From Devosia sp. (lineage in GTDB: Bacteria; Pseudomonadota; Alphaproteobacteria; Rhizobiales; Devosiaceae), in assembly GCA_016713105.1 (NCBI GenBank), contig JADJPS010000017.1:682001-746000 (forward strand): a stretch of 64,000 bases of DNA. Direction: 5' to 3'. Positions 1 through 11,062 of the stretch are shown piece by piece. A program made the position numbers and the translations under genes. Numbering within the stretch: position 1 is the stretch's first letter; each line of letters starts with the position of its first letter. Below the pieces are notes generated by a model that did no database searches, was not told the origin of the DNA, and saw nothing but the letters and a program-made list of their open reading frames with translations.

Positions 1-36
1 ACCCACGGCGCCGTGCAGCGGGCGAAGGCGGCCTGA
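1..36 (+). CDS. 3' end of an unidentified upstream gene (partial)
   Basis: Frame 1 is open from the first base and ends THGAVQRAKAA followed by TGA at 34-36. This could be the C-terminus of a plus-strand gene converging on the minus-strand epimerase/dehydratase that ends at 41. Only eleven residues are visible, so no family can be named, and a chance open frame is quite possible in DNA of this composition. Confidence 0.22.
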   Translation, partial: THGAVQRAKAA

Positions 37-40
37 CGCA

Positions 41-1945
41 CTACTCCATGACGTAGGCGAACAGCAATCGCCGAACCTCGGCCTCGTCGGCGCGCTCGAG
101 CGCGGCGGCGAGGGCAGCGAGCGCAGCCTCGAGGTCGCCCGTGGCGCGCGCTGCGGATGGGGAGCGAAAGATGCGTGGCTGCCGGGTGGGGCGCGCATGT
201 GCGGGATCGTAGAACAGCTCCTCGTGCAGTTTTTCGCCCTGCCGCTGGCCGGTCTCGACGATGGCGATGTCGCCGGACGGGTTTTCCTCGGACTTGACGG
301 TGAGTCCGGCGAGCCGGATCATGTTCTCGGCGAGGTCGCGGATCCGCACCGGCTCGCCCATGTCGAGCAGGAAGATGTCGCCGCCCTCGCTGAGGGCCCC
401 CGCCTGAACGATCAGTTCGGCCGCCTCGTGGATGGACATGAAGTAACGGGTCATCCGCTCGTCGGTGAGCGTTACCGGGCCGCCGGCGGCGATCTGTTCG
501 CGGAACAGTGGCACAACCGACCCGTTCGAACCCAGCACGTTGCCGAACCGAACGGCGCAGAAGCGCTGCCTGTCCGTATCGCCCAGGCCGCCGTTGTGGC
601 GCACGATCAGTTCCGCCCACCGCTTGGTTGCGCCCATCACCGAACTGGGGCGTACCGCCTTGTCGGTCGAGATCAGTACGAAGTGGCCCACGCCGGCCGC
701 CCGGGCCGCCTCGACCAGTGTCAGGGTTCCGAACACGTTGTTGCGGACACCTTCGAGCGCGTTGGCTTCCACAAGCGGTACATGCTTGTGCGCCGCGGCA
801 TGGAAGATGACGTCGACGCGCTGTTGGTCCAGCACCCTGCGCATCAGCGCTGCGTCGCCCACCGAACCGAGCACCGGCACCACCTCCGCCCCGGTGCTCC
901 GTAGCACGCGGTCGATCTCGTAGAGGGCAAATTCATTGGCCTCGACCAGAATCAGCCGCCTCGGGGCCCATTTGACGATCAGGCGGGTCAACTCTGAGCC
1001 GATCGATCCGCCGGCGCCCGTCACCAGGATGGTGCTGTCAGTCACCAACTGCCTGAACAGCTCGGGGTCCGCCGGCACCGTCGAGCGGCCCAGCAGGTCG
1101 TCGATATCGATCTGCCGCAACTGGTTGACGAGGTATTTTCCCGAGACCAGGTCGGAAATCGAGGGCAGGGTGCGGATATTGACCGGCAGATGGCTGAGCC
1201 TCTCGACGATCTCCGCCCGCCGAGCCCGATCGGCAGAGGGCGCCGACATGATCACCTCGCCGATGCCGTGGTCGCGAATCAGCGCCTCCAGCCGATCGGG
1301 CGGGTAGACCCGGATCCCGGCAACGTCCCGGCCCCACAGATTGGGGTCCTCGTCGAGGAACGCCACCACGAAGTTCGTCCCGTGGCTGCGCAGCGCCTCG
1401 ACCAGCTGGATGCCGGCCGGACCCGCCCCATGGATCACCACCCCGCCCGATCGTCCGACGGCACGTTCCGGCAACCACAGCAGTGCCTTGGCGAGGAAGC
1501 GCGAACCGGCAATCGCCAACGTCGCGAAGACGAAATAGAAGAACGGCACGGTGCGCGGAAAGATGGCCAGGCGTGTCGCTTCTGCCACGAACAGGGTGAA
1601 CACCCATAGTAGCGTCGCGAGCGTGGTCGCCTGCATGATGGTCCACAGGGCCCGCTCCGGCAGGTATCGGATGACGGCGCGATAGAGCCCCATGCGCACG
1701 AACACCGGGATCGCCACGACCGGCGCGAGCAGCATCAGCAGAACGTGGATGGTGGAGGGGGTGAACGGTCCACCGAGCCGGATGGTGAAGCTCAGCCACA
1801 GCGCCCCGAGCAGCACCAGCACGTCGAACCCCAGCAGGATCGCGCGCTTCCAGACGCGCGGCAGGCCGCTCAGCCGTTCTCTCAGCTGTTCGAGCATATG
1901 GGACTGTCCACCGCCGCCGCGCCGTTGCGGTGCTGTTGTAGCCAA
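41..1945 (-). CDS. Membrane-anchored nucleotide-sugar epimerase/dehydratase (CapD/WbpM family)
   Basis: 634 aa, the usual size of the long, membrane-bound C6-dehydratase/C5-epimerase family acting on UDP-sugars for capsule, O-antigen or glycan synthesis. Four hydrophobic segments lie at about residues 35-57, 64-88, 99-120 and 131-156. A first Rossmann-like module begins near 166 (HGAGPAGIQL) and the catalytic SDR module near 306 with TGAGGSIGSEL. The STDKA motif and VMGATKR carry Met where classical SDRs have Tyr, typical of the WbpM/FlaA1 type. The start could instead be Met17 (MLEQLRERL), because the first 16 residues are Gly-rich. It is transcribed divergently from the RNase D gene 71 bp away. 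The exact sugar substrate cannot be told from sequence. Confidence 0.88.
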   Translation of the reverse strand: MATTAPQRRGGGGQSHMLEQLRERLSGLPRVWKRAILLGFDVLVLLGALWLSFTIRLGGPFTPSTIHVLLMLLAPVVAIPVFVRMGLYRAVIRYLPERALWTIMQATTLATLLWVFTLFVAEATRLAIFPRTVPFFYFVFATLAIAGSRFLAKALLWLPERAVGRSGGVVIHGAGPAGIQLVEALRSHGTNFVVAFLDEDPNLWGRDVAGIRVYPPDRLEALIRDHGIGEVIMSAPSADRARRAEIVERLSHLPVNIRTLPSISDLVSGKYLVNQLRQIDIDDLLGRSTVPADPELFRQLVTDSTILVTGAGGSIGSELTRLIVKWAPRRLILVEANEFALYEIDRVLRSTGAEVVPVLGSVGDAALMRRVLDQQRVDVIFHAAAHKHVPLVEANALEGVRNNVFGTLTLVEAARAAGVGHFVLISTDKAVRPSSVMGATKRWAELIVRHNGGLGDTDRQRFCAVRFGNVLGSNGSVVPLFREQIAAGGPVTLTDERMTRYFMSIHEAAELIVQAGALSEGGDIFLLDMGEPVRIRDLAENMIRLAGLTVKSEENPSGDIAIVETGQRQGEKLHEELFYDPAHARPTRQPRIFRSPSAARATGDLEAALAALAAALERADEAEVRRLLFAYVME

Positions 1946-2016
1946 ACCGCCCCAGCCTTTCCAACGCCTTTATGCTATGGCATCACAGTCGCCTACTCCG
2001 ATTTGGACCCGACCAC

Positions 2017-2631
2017 ATGACCATCAGGCTGCACCGCGGCGATCTGCCGGACCTTTCCCGCTACGGCCGCGAGGTCGCCATCGACACCGAAACCATGGGG
2101 CTCGATCCTCGCCGCGACCGGCTGTGCGTGGTGCAGCTTTCGCCGGGTGACGGCAGCGCCGATGTGGTGCAGATTCCGGCAGGCGCCAACGAAGCGCCCA
2201 ACCTGACCCGCCTGTTGTCCGATCCTGCCGTCACCAAGGTCTTCCACTATGCACGTTTCGATATCGCCGTGCTCAAGCACCGCTTCGGCGTGGTGACCGG
2301 TCCGGTCTACTGCACCAAGATCGCCAGCAAGCTGGTACGCACCTATACTGATCGGCACGGGCTCAAGGACATCACCAAGGAGCTGCTCAACATCGACCTC
2401 AGCAAGCAGCAGCAAAGCTCGGACTGGGGCGCCGAGAAGATCTCCGACGCCCAGCTCGAATATGCGGCGTCCGATGTGCTCTACCTGCACGACCTCAAGC
2501 GGCATCTTGACCGCATGCTCAAGCGAGAGGGACGCACCGAGCTGGCGGCCGCCTGCTTCGCGTTCCTCAGGCATCGGATCGACCTTGACCTGATGGGTTG
2601 GGGCGAGACCGACATCTTCGCGCACAGCTGA
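2017..2631 (+). CDS. rnd: Ribonuclease D-type 3'-5' exonuclease (short form)
   Basis: 204 aa from the ATG at 2017, chosen over the upstream in-frame ATG at 1972 because the family motif region begins just after it. DEDD exonuclease motifs are visible: AIDTETMGL (Asp and Glu), HYARFDIAVL (Asp) and YAASDVLYL (Tyr and Asp, the DEDDy signature). The two C-terminal HRDC domains of E. coli RNase D are absent, as is usual for the short alphaproteobacterial form, which trims the 3' ends of RNAs. Its TGA overlaps the lptC ATG by one base, so it leads the lpt operon. Confidence 0.9.
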   Translation: MTIRLHRGDLPDLSRYGREVAIDTETMGLDPRRDRLCVVQLSPGDGSADVVQIPAGANEAPNLTRLLSDPAVTKVFHYARFDIAVLKHRFGVVTGPVYCTKIASKLVRTYTDRHGLKDITKELLNIDLSKQQQSSDWGAEKISDAQLEYAASDVLYLHDLKRHLDRMLKREGRTELAAACFAFLRHRIDLDLMGWGETDIFAHS

Positions 2632-3275
2632 TGCTGGCCCCGGCCGCCACGACCGACGACGGCCGCGATCGGCTCTATCGCGGCCTGGTGCGCCGAAATC
2701 GGGTCGTTGCGGCGCTGCGCATCGGCGTGCCGGCGCTCGGTGCCGCGGTTCTCGCGGTGCTTGTCGTGCAGATCGCCATCGACAACCTGCGCGATCAGTT
2801 CGGCTTCTCGAACCTCCGCATCGATCGGGACCACCTCGTCATTGACACGCCCGCGCTCAACTCCGTGGGCAGCGACGGCACGCTCTATGCCTTGACCGCC
2901 GCCGACGCCCGGGTGGCGATTAGCGCCGCCGAAATGATCGAGCTGACCGATGCCGCCTTCACCATGACCCCGCCTCTGGTGGGGCCGAGCTACACTGCGC
3001 TGGCTGCAGTCGCCCGCCTCGATACCAGAGCCCAGCAACTGTTTGTCGACGACGACATGCGGATCTCCGGATCCGACGGCATGACCGGTACCCTCACCGG
3101 GGTGTTCGCCGATTTCATCGTCAATGCCATGCGCGCCGCCGGGCCTGTCGCTCTCACCCTGGCCGACGGCAGTACCGTCGAGGCCGAGAGCATGACCTAT
3201 GACGGCCGCAGCCAGCTGTTCAGCTTCCGCAAGGCGACGGTCACCCTGCACGCCACCCCGGGAGCCGCACCATGA
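2631..3275 (+). CDS. lptC: LPS export ABC transporter periplasmic protein LptC
   Basis: 214 aa. One N-terminal membrane anchor (about residues 25-48, IGVPALGAAVLAVLVV) is followed by a periplasmic beta-jellyroll region. LptC takes LPS from the LptB2FG extractor and passes it to LptA. Identity rests mainly on the anchor, the size, and the position directly upstream of lptA and lptB with four-base ATGA overlaps; this family is poorly conserved. ATG 2631 overlaps the rnd stop, and this start fits better than an in-frame ATG at 2598 inside rnd. Confidence 0.86.
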   Translation: MLAPAATTDDGRDRLYRGLVRRNRVVAALRIGVPALGAAVLAVLVVQIAIDNLRDQFGFSNLRIDRDHLVIDTPALNSVGSDGTLYALTAADARVAISAAEMIELTDAAFTMTPPLVGPSYTALAAVARLDTRAQQLFVDDDMRISGSDGMTGTLTGVFADFIVNAMRAAGPVALTLADGSTVEAESMTYDGRSQLFSFRKATVTLHATPGAAP

Positions 3276-3726
3276 GATTGCCTCTGCGATTGCTGGCGTT
3301 GGGCCTGGCCTGCATCGCATTGCCGGTGCTCGCCGCGGGCACTCCGGTCAAGGTTACGGCAGATAATTTCACCGTGGACCAGCAATCTGGCACGGCCACC
3401 TTCACCGGCAATGTGGTGGTCGCCCGATCCGGAATGGACATGTGGGCCGACAAGGTCGTCGTGCGCTACGGCAGCGGCGGTGCTGCCGATATCGATACCC
3501 TCGAGGCCACCGGCAACGTCCGGATCAAGACCAGCGGACAGCAGGCCTCCGGCCGTCGCGCCACCTTCGATCCGGACACCGCCATCCTGAGGCTCGTCGA
3601 CGACGTTGTCGTGGTCAACGCCCAGGGCACCGTCCGAGGACCGGAACTGACGATCAACCTGGCCACCAACAGTTCGGTGTTCAAGGGCAGCGAGGGGGGC
3701 CGGGTCACCGGCGTGTTCAACCCGCA

Positions 3727-3730
<4 letters not shown>
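3272..3730 (+). CDS. lptA: Lipopolysaccharide transport periplasmic protein LptA
   Basis: 152 aa with a cleavable signal peptide (MRLPLRLLALGLACIALPVL, cleavage after about AA at 22). The OstA/LptA fold follows: repeated beta-strand units such as VTADNFTVDQQSGTATFTG and ATFDPDTAILRL. It forms the periplasmic bridge that carries LPS to the outer membrane. It overlaps lptC and lptB by ATGA junctions, so the three are almost certainly translationally coupled. Confidence 0.9.
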
Positions 3731-4497
<767 letters not shown>

Positions 4498-4523
4498 GCC
4501 GCTCGCGGTGAGTTTACCAGTAC

Positions 4524-4538
4524 TGGCACAGTTCTTGC
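4524..4538 (+). promoter_or_regulatory. Sigma-54 (-24/-12) promoter upstream of rpoN
   Basis: TGGCACAGTTCTTGC matches the RpoN promoter consensus TGGCAC-R-N4-TTGC at every fixed position: GG and GC lie at the required ten-base spacing. It lies 75 bases before the rpoN ATG, in the 116-base gap after lptB, which would place the transcript start near 4550. This suggests that rpoN regulates its own transcription, as reported for some rhizobia. No enhancer-binding-protein site was identified. Confidence 0.72.
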
Positions 4539-4613
4539 CCGCGGCTTGCTCTCGCCGCTCCAATGGGGCATGGTCCGGCCTGCGAGCGTAACGGTACGCG
4601 GGAGACGGTGCGG

Positions 4614-6129
<1,516 letters not shown>

Positions 6130-6266
6130 GCTTTCCCCAGCCGCTTCCGCTTTCGGTGCGACGCATTGCCCCCCGGCGAGGCCCGGTCTAGACTCGGTGC
6201 GCCGGGGTTACCACCTCTTGGGTGTGGGCCGCTCCGGTCCGTTGCAACGAGAGAAAGAGGAAATCC

Positions 6267-6833
6267 ATGACTTTGCGTGTCTCGGGAAAGAACATGGATG
6301 TCGGCGATGCACTGCGGGCCAAGGCGCAGGACCATTTCGACGCTGTGGTGCGGAAGTACTTCGATGGCAACTACACCGGTCACATGACCCTCGAGCCGGA
6401 AGGCTCCGGTTATAATGCCCAGTGCATGGTGCACCTCGATTCGGGCGCGTTGCTGCAGTCCAGTTCCTACGGCGGTGATGCCATCTCTGCCTACGAGATC
6501 ATGGCCGAGACGATCGAGAAGCGGCTTCGTCGCTACAATCGCAAGCTCAAGTCGCACCGGCGGCACGCCAACGGCACGGAGGAGGAGGCTTCATCCTATG
6601 TGCTGGCGGCCCCCGAAGCCGAGGAACTGCAAGAGGACTATTCGCCCCCGGTCATCGCCGAGACCACTGCCAGCCTGCGACAGATGTCCGTCGGTGAAGC
6701 GGTGATGCAACTCGATCTTTCACAGGCCGAGGTGGTGGTGTTCCGCCATGCTGGACACGGCGGGCTAAATGTGGTCTACCGCCGCGCCGACGGCAATATT
6801 GGCTGGATTGATCCGGCCCTGCGCGCCAACTAG
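6267..6833 (+). CDS. hpf: Ribosome hibernation promoting factor, long form
   Basis: 188 aa. The N-terminal about 105 residues are the HPF/RaiA ribosome-binding domain (MTLRVSGKNMDVGDALR). A linker follows, then the C-terminal dimerisation domain of long HPF (SVGEAVMQLDLSQAEVVVF, ending GNIGWIDPALRAN). It binds the 30S decoding site and dimerises ribosomes during stasis. The start at 6267 is preceded by an AAGAGGA Shine-Dalgarno. It lies between rpoN and ptsN, as in most proteobacteria. Confidence 0.93.
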   Translation: MTLRVSGKNMDVGDALRAKAQDHFDAVVRKYFDGNYTGHMTLEPEGSGYNAQCMVHLDSGALLQSSSYGGDAISAYEIMAETIEKRLRRYNRKLKSHRRHANGTEEEASSYVLAAPEAEELQEDYSPPVIAETTASLRQMSVGEAVMQLDLSQAEVVVFRHAGHGGLNVVYRRADGNIGWIDPALRAN

Positions 6834-6878
6834 GGCCACAGTCATTCTTCTTCCTGCATCGACCACAGGCTTGTACTA

Positions 6879-7343
6879 ATGGAACTTTCCGACATCCTCG
6901 CCGAGGAGTCAGTGATTGTTTGCTCGGGCATCAAGACCAAGAACGAAGTCCTGCAGCAACTGGCCGAGCGAGGCGCCCGGGTCACCGGCGCAGACGCTGC
7001 GGCGATCCTTGAGGCCCTGACCGATCGAGAGGCCCTGGGTTCCACTGGATTGGGCAATGGCATCGCCATCCCGCACGGCAAGCTGCCCGGTCTTGCGGGT
7101 GTGACTGCGGTGTTTGCCCGCCTCGAATCCCCGGTCGACTTCGAAGCGGTCGACGACCAGCCCGTTGATCTGGTGATGATGCTGCTGGCGCCGATCGGCG
7201 CCGGCGCCGATCACCTCAAGGCGCTGGCCCGCGTTGCGCGACTGCTTCGGACCGAGGCGATCGTGGACAAGCTGCGACGCACCGGAGACGTCGCGGGCCT
7301 GTATGGCGTGCTCACCCAGCCGGTCCCGGCCCAGGCCGCCTGA
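6879..7343 (+). CDS. ptsN: Nitrogen-PTS regulatory protein EIIA(Ntr)
   Basis: 154 aa PTS EIIA-2 domain. The phosphorylated His is in GIAIPHGKLPGL (about residue 66). EIIA(Ntr) is the output protein of the PtsP-HPr/NPr phosphorelay, which regulates rather than transports: potassium homeostasis, carbon/nitrogen balance and kinases. It follows rpoN and hpf by 45 bases. Its likely phosphodonor HPr is encoded at 54.5 kb; ptsP is not in the window. Confidence 0.93.
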   Translation: MELSDILAEESVIVCSGIKTKNEVLQQLAERGARVTGADAAAILEALTDREALGSTGLGNGIAIPHGKLPGLAGVTAVFARLESPVDFEAVDDQPVDLVMMLLAPIGAGADHLKALARVARLLRTEAIVDKLRRTGDVAGLYGVLTQPVPAQAA

Positions 7344-7371
7344 GCCGGATGGCCCTGGGGCCGCTCCTCTG

Positions 7372-7644
7372 CTAGTGCAGCGTAACGACGCCGAGCGTCT
7401 GGCCCTGCAGCCACTCCACCACGGCCTCCTGGCTGTCGCCGATCATCAGCGGCGACCCGTCGGCGGAAACCACGACGTGGAAATCCTCGTTCGCGGCGAA
7501 GTCGCCGTCCGGCAGGATGCTGCCGAGGCTGTCGCCCTTGACCTGCTTGACATAGACGACGGCGTCGCCGCCGAGCGCCATGAACTGCGCGGCCGTCAGG
7601 TGCCGCAGGGGGTGGTCGGACTGGGTCTGGCGATCGTGTTGCAT
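7372..7644 (-). CDS. DUF1150 family protein
   Basis: 90 aa, matching the small DUF1150 family of Hyphomicrobiales (core MALGGDAVVYVKQVKGD and HVVVSADGSPLMIGDSQ). Its function is unknown. It lies 14 bases downstream of an hsp20 gene on the same strand, which is the usual setting for this family, so it is probably co-expressed under heat stress. It converges with ptsN. Confidence 0.8.
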   Translation of the reverse strand: MQHDRQTQSDHPLRHLTAAQFMALGGDAVVYVKQVKGDSLGSILPDGDFAANEDFHVVVSADGSPLMIGDSQEAVVEWLQGQTLGVVTLH

Positions 7645-7658
7645 GCGGGTTCCCCTTT

Positions 7659-8078
7659 CTAGGCAGAACGGATTTCGATCTGGCGCGCGACTTTCTCCGG
7701 CTTCGGCCGGACGATGGTGATGGTGAGCATGCCGTTTCTCAACAGCGCATCCCTCACCAGCATCCCGTCCGCGAGCAGGAACGAACGCTGGAACTGCCGC
7801 GCAGCTATGCCGCGATGCAGATACTCGCGTGTTCCGTCGTCCTTCTGGCGACCCCGCACCACGAGCTGGTTGTCTTCCGTCATCGCCTCGAGATCGCCGG
7901 CAGAAAAGCCGGCCACCGCGATGGAGATCCGGAACACCTCCCGTTCATCCGGTTCCAGCATCCGCTCGATATTGTAGGGCGGATAGCCGTCGGCCGCCTT
8001 GCTGAGGCGATCCACCCGTTCCTCGAAGGCATCGAAGCCAAGCAGAAACGGCGCCGAGAACATGGAGATGCGCGACAT
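7659..8078 (-). CDS. Small heat-shock protein, Hsp20/alpha-crystallin family
   Basis: 139 aa. The alpha-crystallin domain spans about residues 35-130 (FRISIAVAGFSAGDLEA, NQLVVRGRQKDD, LLRNGMLTITI). The IEI near the C-terminus corresponds to the I-x-I motif used in oligomer assembly. It acts as an ATP-independent holdase for unfolding proteins. A ROSE-like 5' leader precedes it, so translation is probably released by heat. It forms an operon with the DUF1150 gene. Confidence 0.93.
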   Translation of the reverse strand: MSRISMFSAPFLLGFDAFEERVDRLSKAADGYPPYNIERMLEPDEREVFRISIAVAGFSAGDLEAMTEDNQLVVRGRQKDDGTREYLHRGIAARQFQRSFLLADGMLVRDALLRNGMLTITIVRPKPEKVARQIEIRSA

Positions 8079-8140
8079 CCCTGTCGTCCTTCAAAAAGCA
8101 ACGCGCCGGGGCGGCCCGAGTTTCAGTGGCACCGCCCCAT
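8079..8140 (-). promoter_or_regulatory. ROSE-like RNA thermometer in the hsp20 leader
   Basis: Read on the minus strand, bases 8101-8087 are TTGCTTTTTGAAGGA. The TTGCT element therefore faces the AGGA Shine-Dalgarno in the arrangement of rhizobial ROSE elements (UUGCU..UUGG-AGGA), with the ATG eight bases further on. A second hairpin (GGGGCGG/CCGCCCC, 8108-8138) lies upstream, and ROSE leaders have several stems. At low temperature the ribosome site would be paired. Assigned by eye, not by folding. Confidence 0.6.
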
Positions 8141-8205
8141 GGCCGTGATATGGGACGCGGGCCGGTTGCGTTCAAGGTTGATTCCCGGCTTGCGGAGGCA
8201 CAGCA

Positions 8206-9093
8206 TTGAGCGATGTTCGCGTCGCCGTGGTGATCCCGGCGTATCGGGCGGGCGCGTGGATCGGCGAGGCCATCCGCAGCCTGGTCGTGCAGAGCCACCG
8301 GGAGTGGGAAGCCTGGATCGTCGCCGATGATGGTGAAGACTACGAGGCCATGCTCGGCCGCCAGGGCCTCGCCGGATCGCGATTGCGCTTTCTCTCGACA
8401 GGCCGGCTCGGCGCCGGCGCTGTTACCGCTCGCAACCTCGCCCTCGACTGCTTGTCGTCGCGCTATGTGGCCGTGCTTGACGCCGACGATCGCATGAAAC
8501 CCGACAAGCTGGCCCGCGCCGTGGCCGCGCTTCAGACCCACGCCATCGTGTCCTGCGCTCTTGATGTCATGGACCAGGACTACCGGCACCTGCGCCATGT
8601 TGGCGTCGGCCCCGATCGCGAGCTGACGCCGGCCGCCTACAAGTTCACCTGCCTGTCGATGGACTCGATGCTGGTCTGGGATCGGACCCGCTGCGACGCA
8701 CGCTACGACCCGGCCTTCTCCAACATGAGCGACCTCGAGTTCCTGATGCAGTTGTGGCGCACGGCGCCCGCGACCTGGCACCTGGGCACTCCCGCCCACG
8801 ACTACATCAAGGTGATGACCTCGATGAGCAATGCCAGCGGCGTCACCGAACGGATGATCGCTGCCAAGCGGGCGCTGCTGCAGCGGCTCGGGGCCGGTCA
8901 CTATCGGTTTGCCGCCCCCGGAACCAGCGAGGGCCTCGCCGCATTCCTCGAACTGTCGCTCGCCGCCGAGGCGGCCTATCCGGCGGCCCTCGCCGCGACT
9001 CCCGGCCTGCTGTTCGAGGATCACCTCGAGCCAATGCTGCGCGCCCGCGCGGCGGTGGCTCAGACGAGCGCCGCCTCGACCTCGCGCACGTAG
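8206..9093 (+). CDS. Family 2 glycosyltransferase
   Basis: 295 aa GT-A type glycosyltransferase. The nucleotide-binding start is VAVVIPAYRAGAWIGEAIRSL and the metal-binding motif is VLDADDRMKPDK. The start codon is TTG 8206, chosen because GGAGG sits about nine bases upstream and the fold begins at residue 5. The substrate is unknown; surface polysaccharide synthesis is likely. It is divergent from hsp20, and its last 34 bases overlap the convergent ribokinase gene. Confidence 0.85.
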   Translation: MSDVRVAVVIPAYRAGAWIGEAIRSLVVQSHREWEAWIVADDGEDYEAMLGRQGLAGSRLRFLSTGRLGAGAVTARNLALDCLSSRYVAVLDADDRMKPDKLARAVAALQTHAIVSCALDVMDQDYRHLRHVGVGPDRELTPAAYKFTCLSMDSMLVWDRTRCDARYDPAFSNMSDLEFLMQLWRTAPATWHLGTPAHDYIKVMTSMSNASGVTERMIAAKRALLQRLGAGHYRFAAPGTSEGLAAFLELSLAAEAAYPAALAATPGLLFEDHLEPMLRARAAVAQTSAASTSRT

Positions 9094-9954
9094 GGGATGG
9101 CCGGCTGCGCCCCCGGCTTGAGGCAGGCGAGGCTCGCCGCCGCGGCCGCCCGCCGCATTGCGGCTTCCAGTTCGAGGCCGCGATCGAGGCCGGCCGCTAG
9201 ATAGCCGCAGAACGTGTCGCCGGCGCCGACCGTATCGAGCGGCTCGATCGTCAGCGCCGGAACCGTGAAGCTGCCGCCGGGCGTCGCCGCCCGCGCCCCA
9301 TCGCCGCCGAGCGTCACGATCACCGTCTGGTTCTGTGCCCTCGCCCAGTCCGCCATTGCGGCGTCCAGCCGGTCGAGGCCGGCTCCGGTCAGCAGCGCGA
9401 ACTCGGTCTCGTTGGCGATCACGATCGAGGCCTTCTCGACGATCGCCGCGGTGGTCGGCAGGAACGGGGCAGTATTGAGGATCGAGATCACACCCTGTGC
9501 CCGCGCCAGGTCGAGCCGCTCGTTCAGTGGCCGCCTGCGGGATCTCCTGCTGCAGCATCAGCACCGAGCCGATGCCCAGCCCGGCCAGTGCCGCGTCGGC
9601 GTCCGCCGGCCCCATCGAGCCGTTGGCGCCCGGCAGGATGGCAATGACGTTCTCGCCCGCGGTGTCCACGAAGATCATGGCAATGCCGGTCGGCCCCGGC
9701 ACGGTGCGCACCGCGGCGAGGTCGACGCCGTCGGCCTTGAGCAGCTTCAGAGCCGCTTCGGCGAAACTGTCGTTGCCAGTTGCCGCGATCATCCGCACTT
9801 CTGCCCCGGCCCGTCGCGCCGCCAGCGCCTGGTTGGCCCCCTTGCCGCCCGCCGCCATGGAGAATTCCCGGCCGGGCACGGTTTCCCCCGGCTTGGGAAT
9901 CCGGCTGACAGTACCGATGAGGTCGAGATTGGTGGAGCCCAGGACAGTGATCAA
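9060..9954 (-). CDS. rbsK: Ribokinase, PfkB family (frame broken by one extra base)
   Basis: About 297 aa when restored. The N-terminal half (TTG start at 9954, MITVLGSTNLDL, then GGKGANQALAARRAGA for sugar binding) ends its correct frame at ERA. The C-terminal half continues one frame over (ISILNTAPFLPTTAA, then DTVGAGDTFCGYLAAG with the catalytic Asp). Removing one base of the CC at about 9516-9517 joins them as ERALDLARAQGVISIL. It phosphorylates ribose or a related sugar. The start overlaps the DUF1697 stop (TTGA), so it is the last gene of the nat-ydeI-DUF1697-rbsK operon. Confidence 0.85.
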
Positions 9955-10469
9955 TTGAGGACCTTCGGGATGGTGTTCCAGTTGCGCATTGTCGCGATCG
10001 CGCCCTTCTCCAGTTGCCGGTCGAACTTGTCCAGTCCCGGTCCGTGGCGGCCGTCGGGCTGGCGGTAGCCAACGAGGTAGATCTCGCTCCTGTCGACCCG
10101 GACGACGTCGTAGTCGCCGGCAATGCCGGTGAAGCTGGCCCCCTCGGCCAGCGGCCTGTCGAACAGCAGCACGTAGCGGTGGAACGGCCCCTCATCTGGA
10201 TAAGCCGCGAAGGGCGCCGCCGCCAGCATCGCTTCGATTTCGCCACCGGACCGCATCACCGCCTCGCTCTGGAAGCCCCAGTGCGCCGCGATAGCGCCTT
10301 CGAGTTCGGCCTTGGGGTCGTGCGCGCACTCGAAGCGGACATTGCCACTCGCGAGGATGGTCTTCACGCCGCCATAGCCCAGTCCCTCGCAGACGGCCTT
10401 GAGGTCGGCCATCTTCATCTTCCGCTTGCCGACATTGACGGCGCGCAGGAAGGCCACCCAGACCGTCAT
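9951..10469 (-). CDS. DUF1697 domain protein
   Basis: 172 aa starting MTVWVAFLRAVNVGKRKMKM, the hallmark opening of DUF1697, followed by VKTILASGNVRFEC. The family is widespread and of unknown function. The start at 10469 overlaps the preceding stop (ATGA) and its own stop overlaps the ribokinase start, so it lies in the middle of a translationally coupled four-gene operon. Confidence 0.85.
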   Translation of the reverse strand: MTVWVAFLRAVNVGKRKMKMADLKAVCEGLGYGGVKTILASGNVRFECAHDPKAELEGAIAAHWGFQSEAVMRSGGEIEAMLAAAPFAAYPDEGPFHRYVLLFDRPLAEGASFTGIAGDYDVVRVDRSEIYLVGYRQPDGRHGPGLDKFDRQLEKGAIATMRNWNTIPKVLN

Positions 10470-11062
10470 TTCCGCGCCTGCGGGTAGATCGTCTCGCCGC
10501 GCCGCAGCATCTCGACGAACCGCGCCACGGCCCTGCTGCGTCCCGCCTCGGTCTTGAGCGCGAGTACGCGGAAGGTCAGCGCAAAGCGGTTCTGCGCGGT
10601 GAGCCTGCTGTAGAAGGCCGCGGCCTCGGGGTCGGCCCGGATCGCCGCGACTAGCGCCTCCGGAGGCTCGGACTCCGACACCGAATACGCGGCGGCCCAG
10701 CGGCCATCGGCCTTGGCGCGATCGACTTCGGCCTGTCCGGCGGGCCGCATCAGGCCGGCCGCCGTCAGCCTTTCGACATTGTCGCGGTTGATTCGGCTCC
10801 ACACGCTGTTGCGCCGCCGCGGCGTGTAGCGCTGCAGAAAGCTCGTCGCGTCCAGTCCCTTGCGGATGCCGTCCACCCAGCCCCAGCAGAGTTCGGCATC
10901 GACCGCCTCTCGGGCGCTGATCGAGGGGTGGCCCGATCCCTTCTTGTACAGCCGGATCCAGATCTCGTCGGCAGTCGCGTGATGTTGCGCCAGCCAGTCG
11001 TAGAACGACTGGAAGTCGACGAACTCCCGCACTCTTGCCGGGTCGACCCACATCGACGCCAT
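10466..11062 (-). CDS. YdeI/OmpD-associated family protein
   Basis: 198 aa (MASMWVDPARVREF). Features of the YdeI family: WLAQHHATADEIWIRLYKKG, AVDAELCWGWVDGIRKGLD and RRRNSVWSRIN. In other bacteria members are linked to DNA-binding or peptide-resistance phenotypes, but the biochemical role is not established. It starts inside the nat stop (ATGA). Confidence 0.82.
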   Translation of the reverse strand: MASMWVDPARVREFVDFQSFYDWLAQHHATADEIWIRLYKKGSGHPSISAREAVDAELCWGWVDGIRKGLDATSFLQRYTPRRRNSVWSRINRDNVERLTAAGLMRPAGQAEVDRAKADGRWAAAYSVSESEPPEALVAAIRADPEAAAFYSRLTAQNRFALTFRVLALKTEAGRSRAVARFVEMLRRGETIYPQARK

